Shown in pieces: positions 63,407 through 64,000 of a stretch of 64,000 nucleotides of DNA. The DNA is taken from the NCBI GenBank assembly GCA_018806985.1, contig JADANN010000458.1, forward strand, positions 3,286,001-3,350,000, written 5' to 3'. A program made the position numbers and the translations under genes. Numbering within the stretch: position 1 is the stretch's first letter; the number at the start of each line of letters is the position of its first letter. The notes under the pieces are model-generated. The model searched no databases. It worked only from the letters and a program-made list of their open reading frames with translations, and was not told the origin of the DNA. This DNA comes from Angiostrongylus vasorum. Lineage: Eukaryota > Nematoda > Chromadorea > Rhabditida > Metastrongylidae.

Positions 63407-64000
63407 CTGAAAAAAATGCACTCACGTGTATACCAGGTTTGACACATTCCATTGGCGTGCAGAAAAAGAAAATAACTTCCGATTCTTTCGTAAATGGCCT
63501 TAATTTTTCAAGCGCTCTGAATACAAACTACTTTTCTTTTGAAAAACCCAGAACGTTAACAAATAATACTGAAAATCTTACTATGTAAAGCATTTATGAA
63601 GATAGGACGACTACAGAGGAGGTTGAAAATCTTCGAGAAGAACGGAATTCTTCTAGAAGCATCTAAATTCATGAGTTTCGGATAATCACGCACACTTATA
63701 CCGCCAAGCATGCCCGATCTCTACCAATGATCAGATGTACGGTCGTTTCGACGAAATGGACTCATTCATCGGCGAGTGCAGCGTCAGCGAATCGGCCTGC
63801 ACCGAGTGTTGCCGATAGACGACACCACAGACTGCTGACAGCTCATCAGAAATAACAAAAGAACAAGATAGTGTACTCTCACAACTGTCTCGTATTCAAC
63901 TCCACCCGCCACCAACACATGATTCATACATGATCATAAAAAATGATACGAATTCGATATAGCACGGTAGTAATAAAGCGGGTAGAAACTGCTAGAGGGG
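63407..64000. other. Intron or 5' region of the DUF4140 gene, nothing assigned
   Basis: An upstream exon should supply the N-terminal strand of DUF4140, but no frame here carries it. A short + frame after 63732 (MYGRFDEMDSFIGECSVSES) looks protein-like but is too short to support. Confidence 0.4.

Noticed and set aside
1..64000. Bacterial-type features (CRISPR, operons, ribosome binding sites, IS elements)
   Set aside because: None was seen. Introns, nematode collagen and non-LTR retroelements show the DNA is animal.

Overview
The window looks like chromosomal DNA of a strongylid (hookworm-type) nematode. It is AT-rich with long introns. It carries a nematode cuticle collagen, U12-free GT-AG introns with TTTTCAG-like acceptors, and RTE-type and Penelope-like retroelement relics of the kind common in hookworm genomes. 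Coding exons are a small fraction of the sequence; most of it is intron or intergenic DNA crowded with interspersed repeats.

Three genes are supported. (1) On the + strand, from 17.0 kb to at least 37.6 kb, is a RASSF tumour-suppressor homologue (C. elegans rsf-1 type). I rebuilt eight exons from reading-frame and splice-phase agreement: a C1 zinc finger, a Ras-association domain and a SARAH coiled coil. Its 5' exon(s), and probably one linker exon, were not located. (2) On the - strand, from 63.4 kb (running off the right edge) down to 45.3 kb, is a DUF4140/DUF4139 protein (C. elegans F37C4.5 type) in at least seven exons. The two genes converge, with 37.6-45.3 kb between them. (3) A two-exon cuticle collagen gene (+, 60.9-61.8 kb) with its own TATA box is nested in a 3.1-kb intron of gene 2. 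A further unrecognised two-part + strand coding segment ends at 10.4 kb.

The unusual content is the repeat layer. Three different tRNA-derived SINE-like families (here S1, S2, S3) are each present in several copies, with A-box and B-box promoter motifs. Many S1 and S2 copies keep 12-16 bp target-site duplications, including 5'-truncated copies. This shows retroposition in a phylum where SINEs are little reported. S1 and S3 share a core after different tRNA-like heads. S2 repeatedly occurs as head-to-head pairs. A fourth family (S4) has four copies. A fifth motif family (S5) has the stem-loop core seen at Penelope-like element termini, resembles a hammerhead ribozyme core, and in one place forms a long foldback next to an rsf-1 exon. 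RTE-type LINE relics of two subfamilies (13.9, 35.3, 51.0 and 55.9-57.6 kb) and a Penelope-like relic (19.5-21.4 kb) complete the picture and are candidate past suppliers of reverse transcriptase.

Region by region: 0.17-9.2 kb repeats and featureless DNA; 9.6-10.4 kb possible end of an unknown + gene; 11.4-16.4 kb S1/S4/RTE relics; 17.0-37.6 kb rsf-1 with repeat-filled introns; 38-45 kb intergenic, repeats and two coding-like + exons; 45.3-63.4 kb the DUF4140/4139 gene with RTE, SINEs and the nested collagen in its introns; 63.4-64 kb nothing assigned. All coordinates of spliced genes are by-eye reconstructions.
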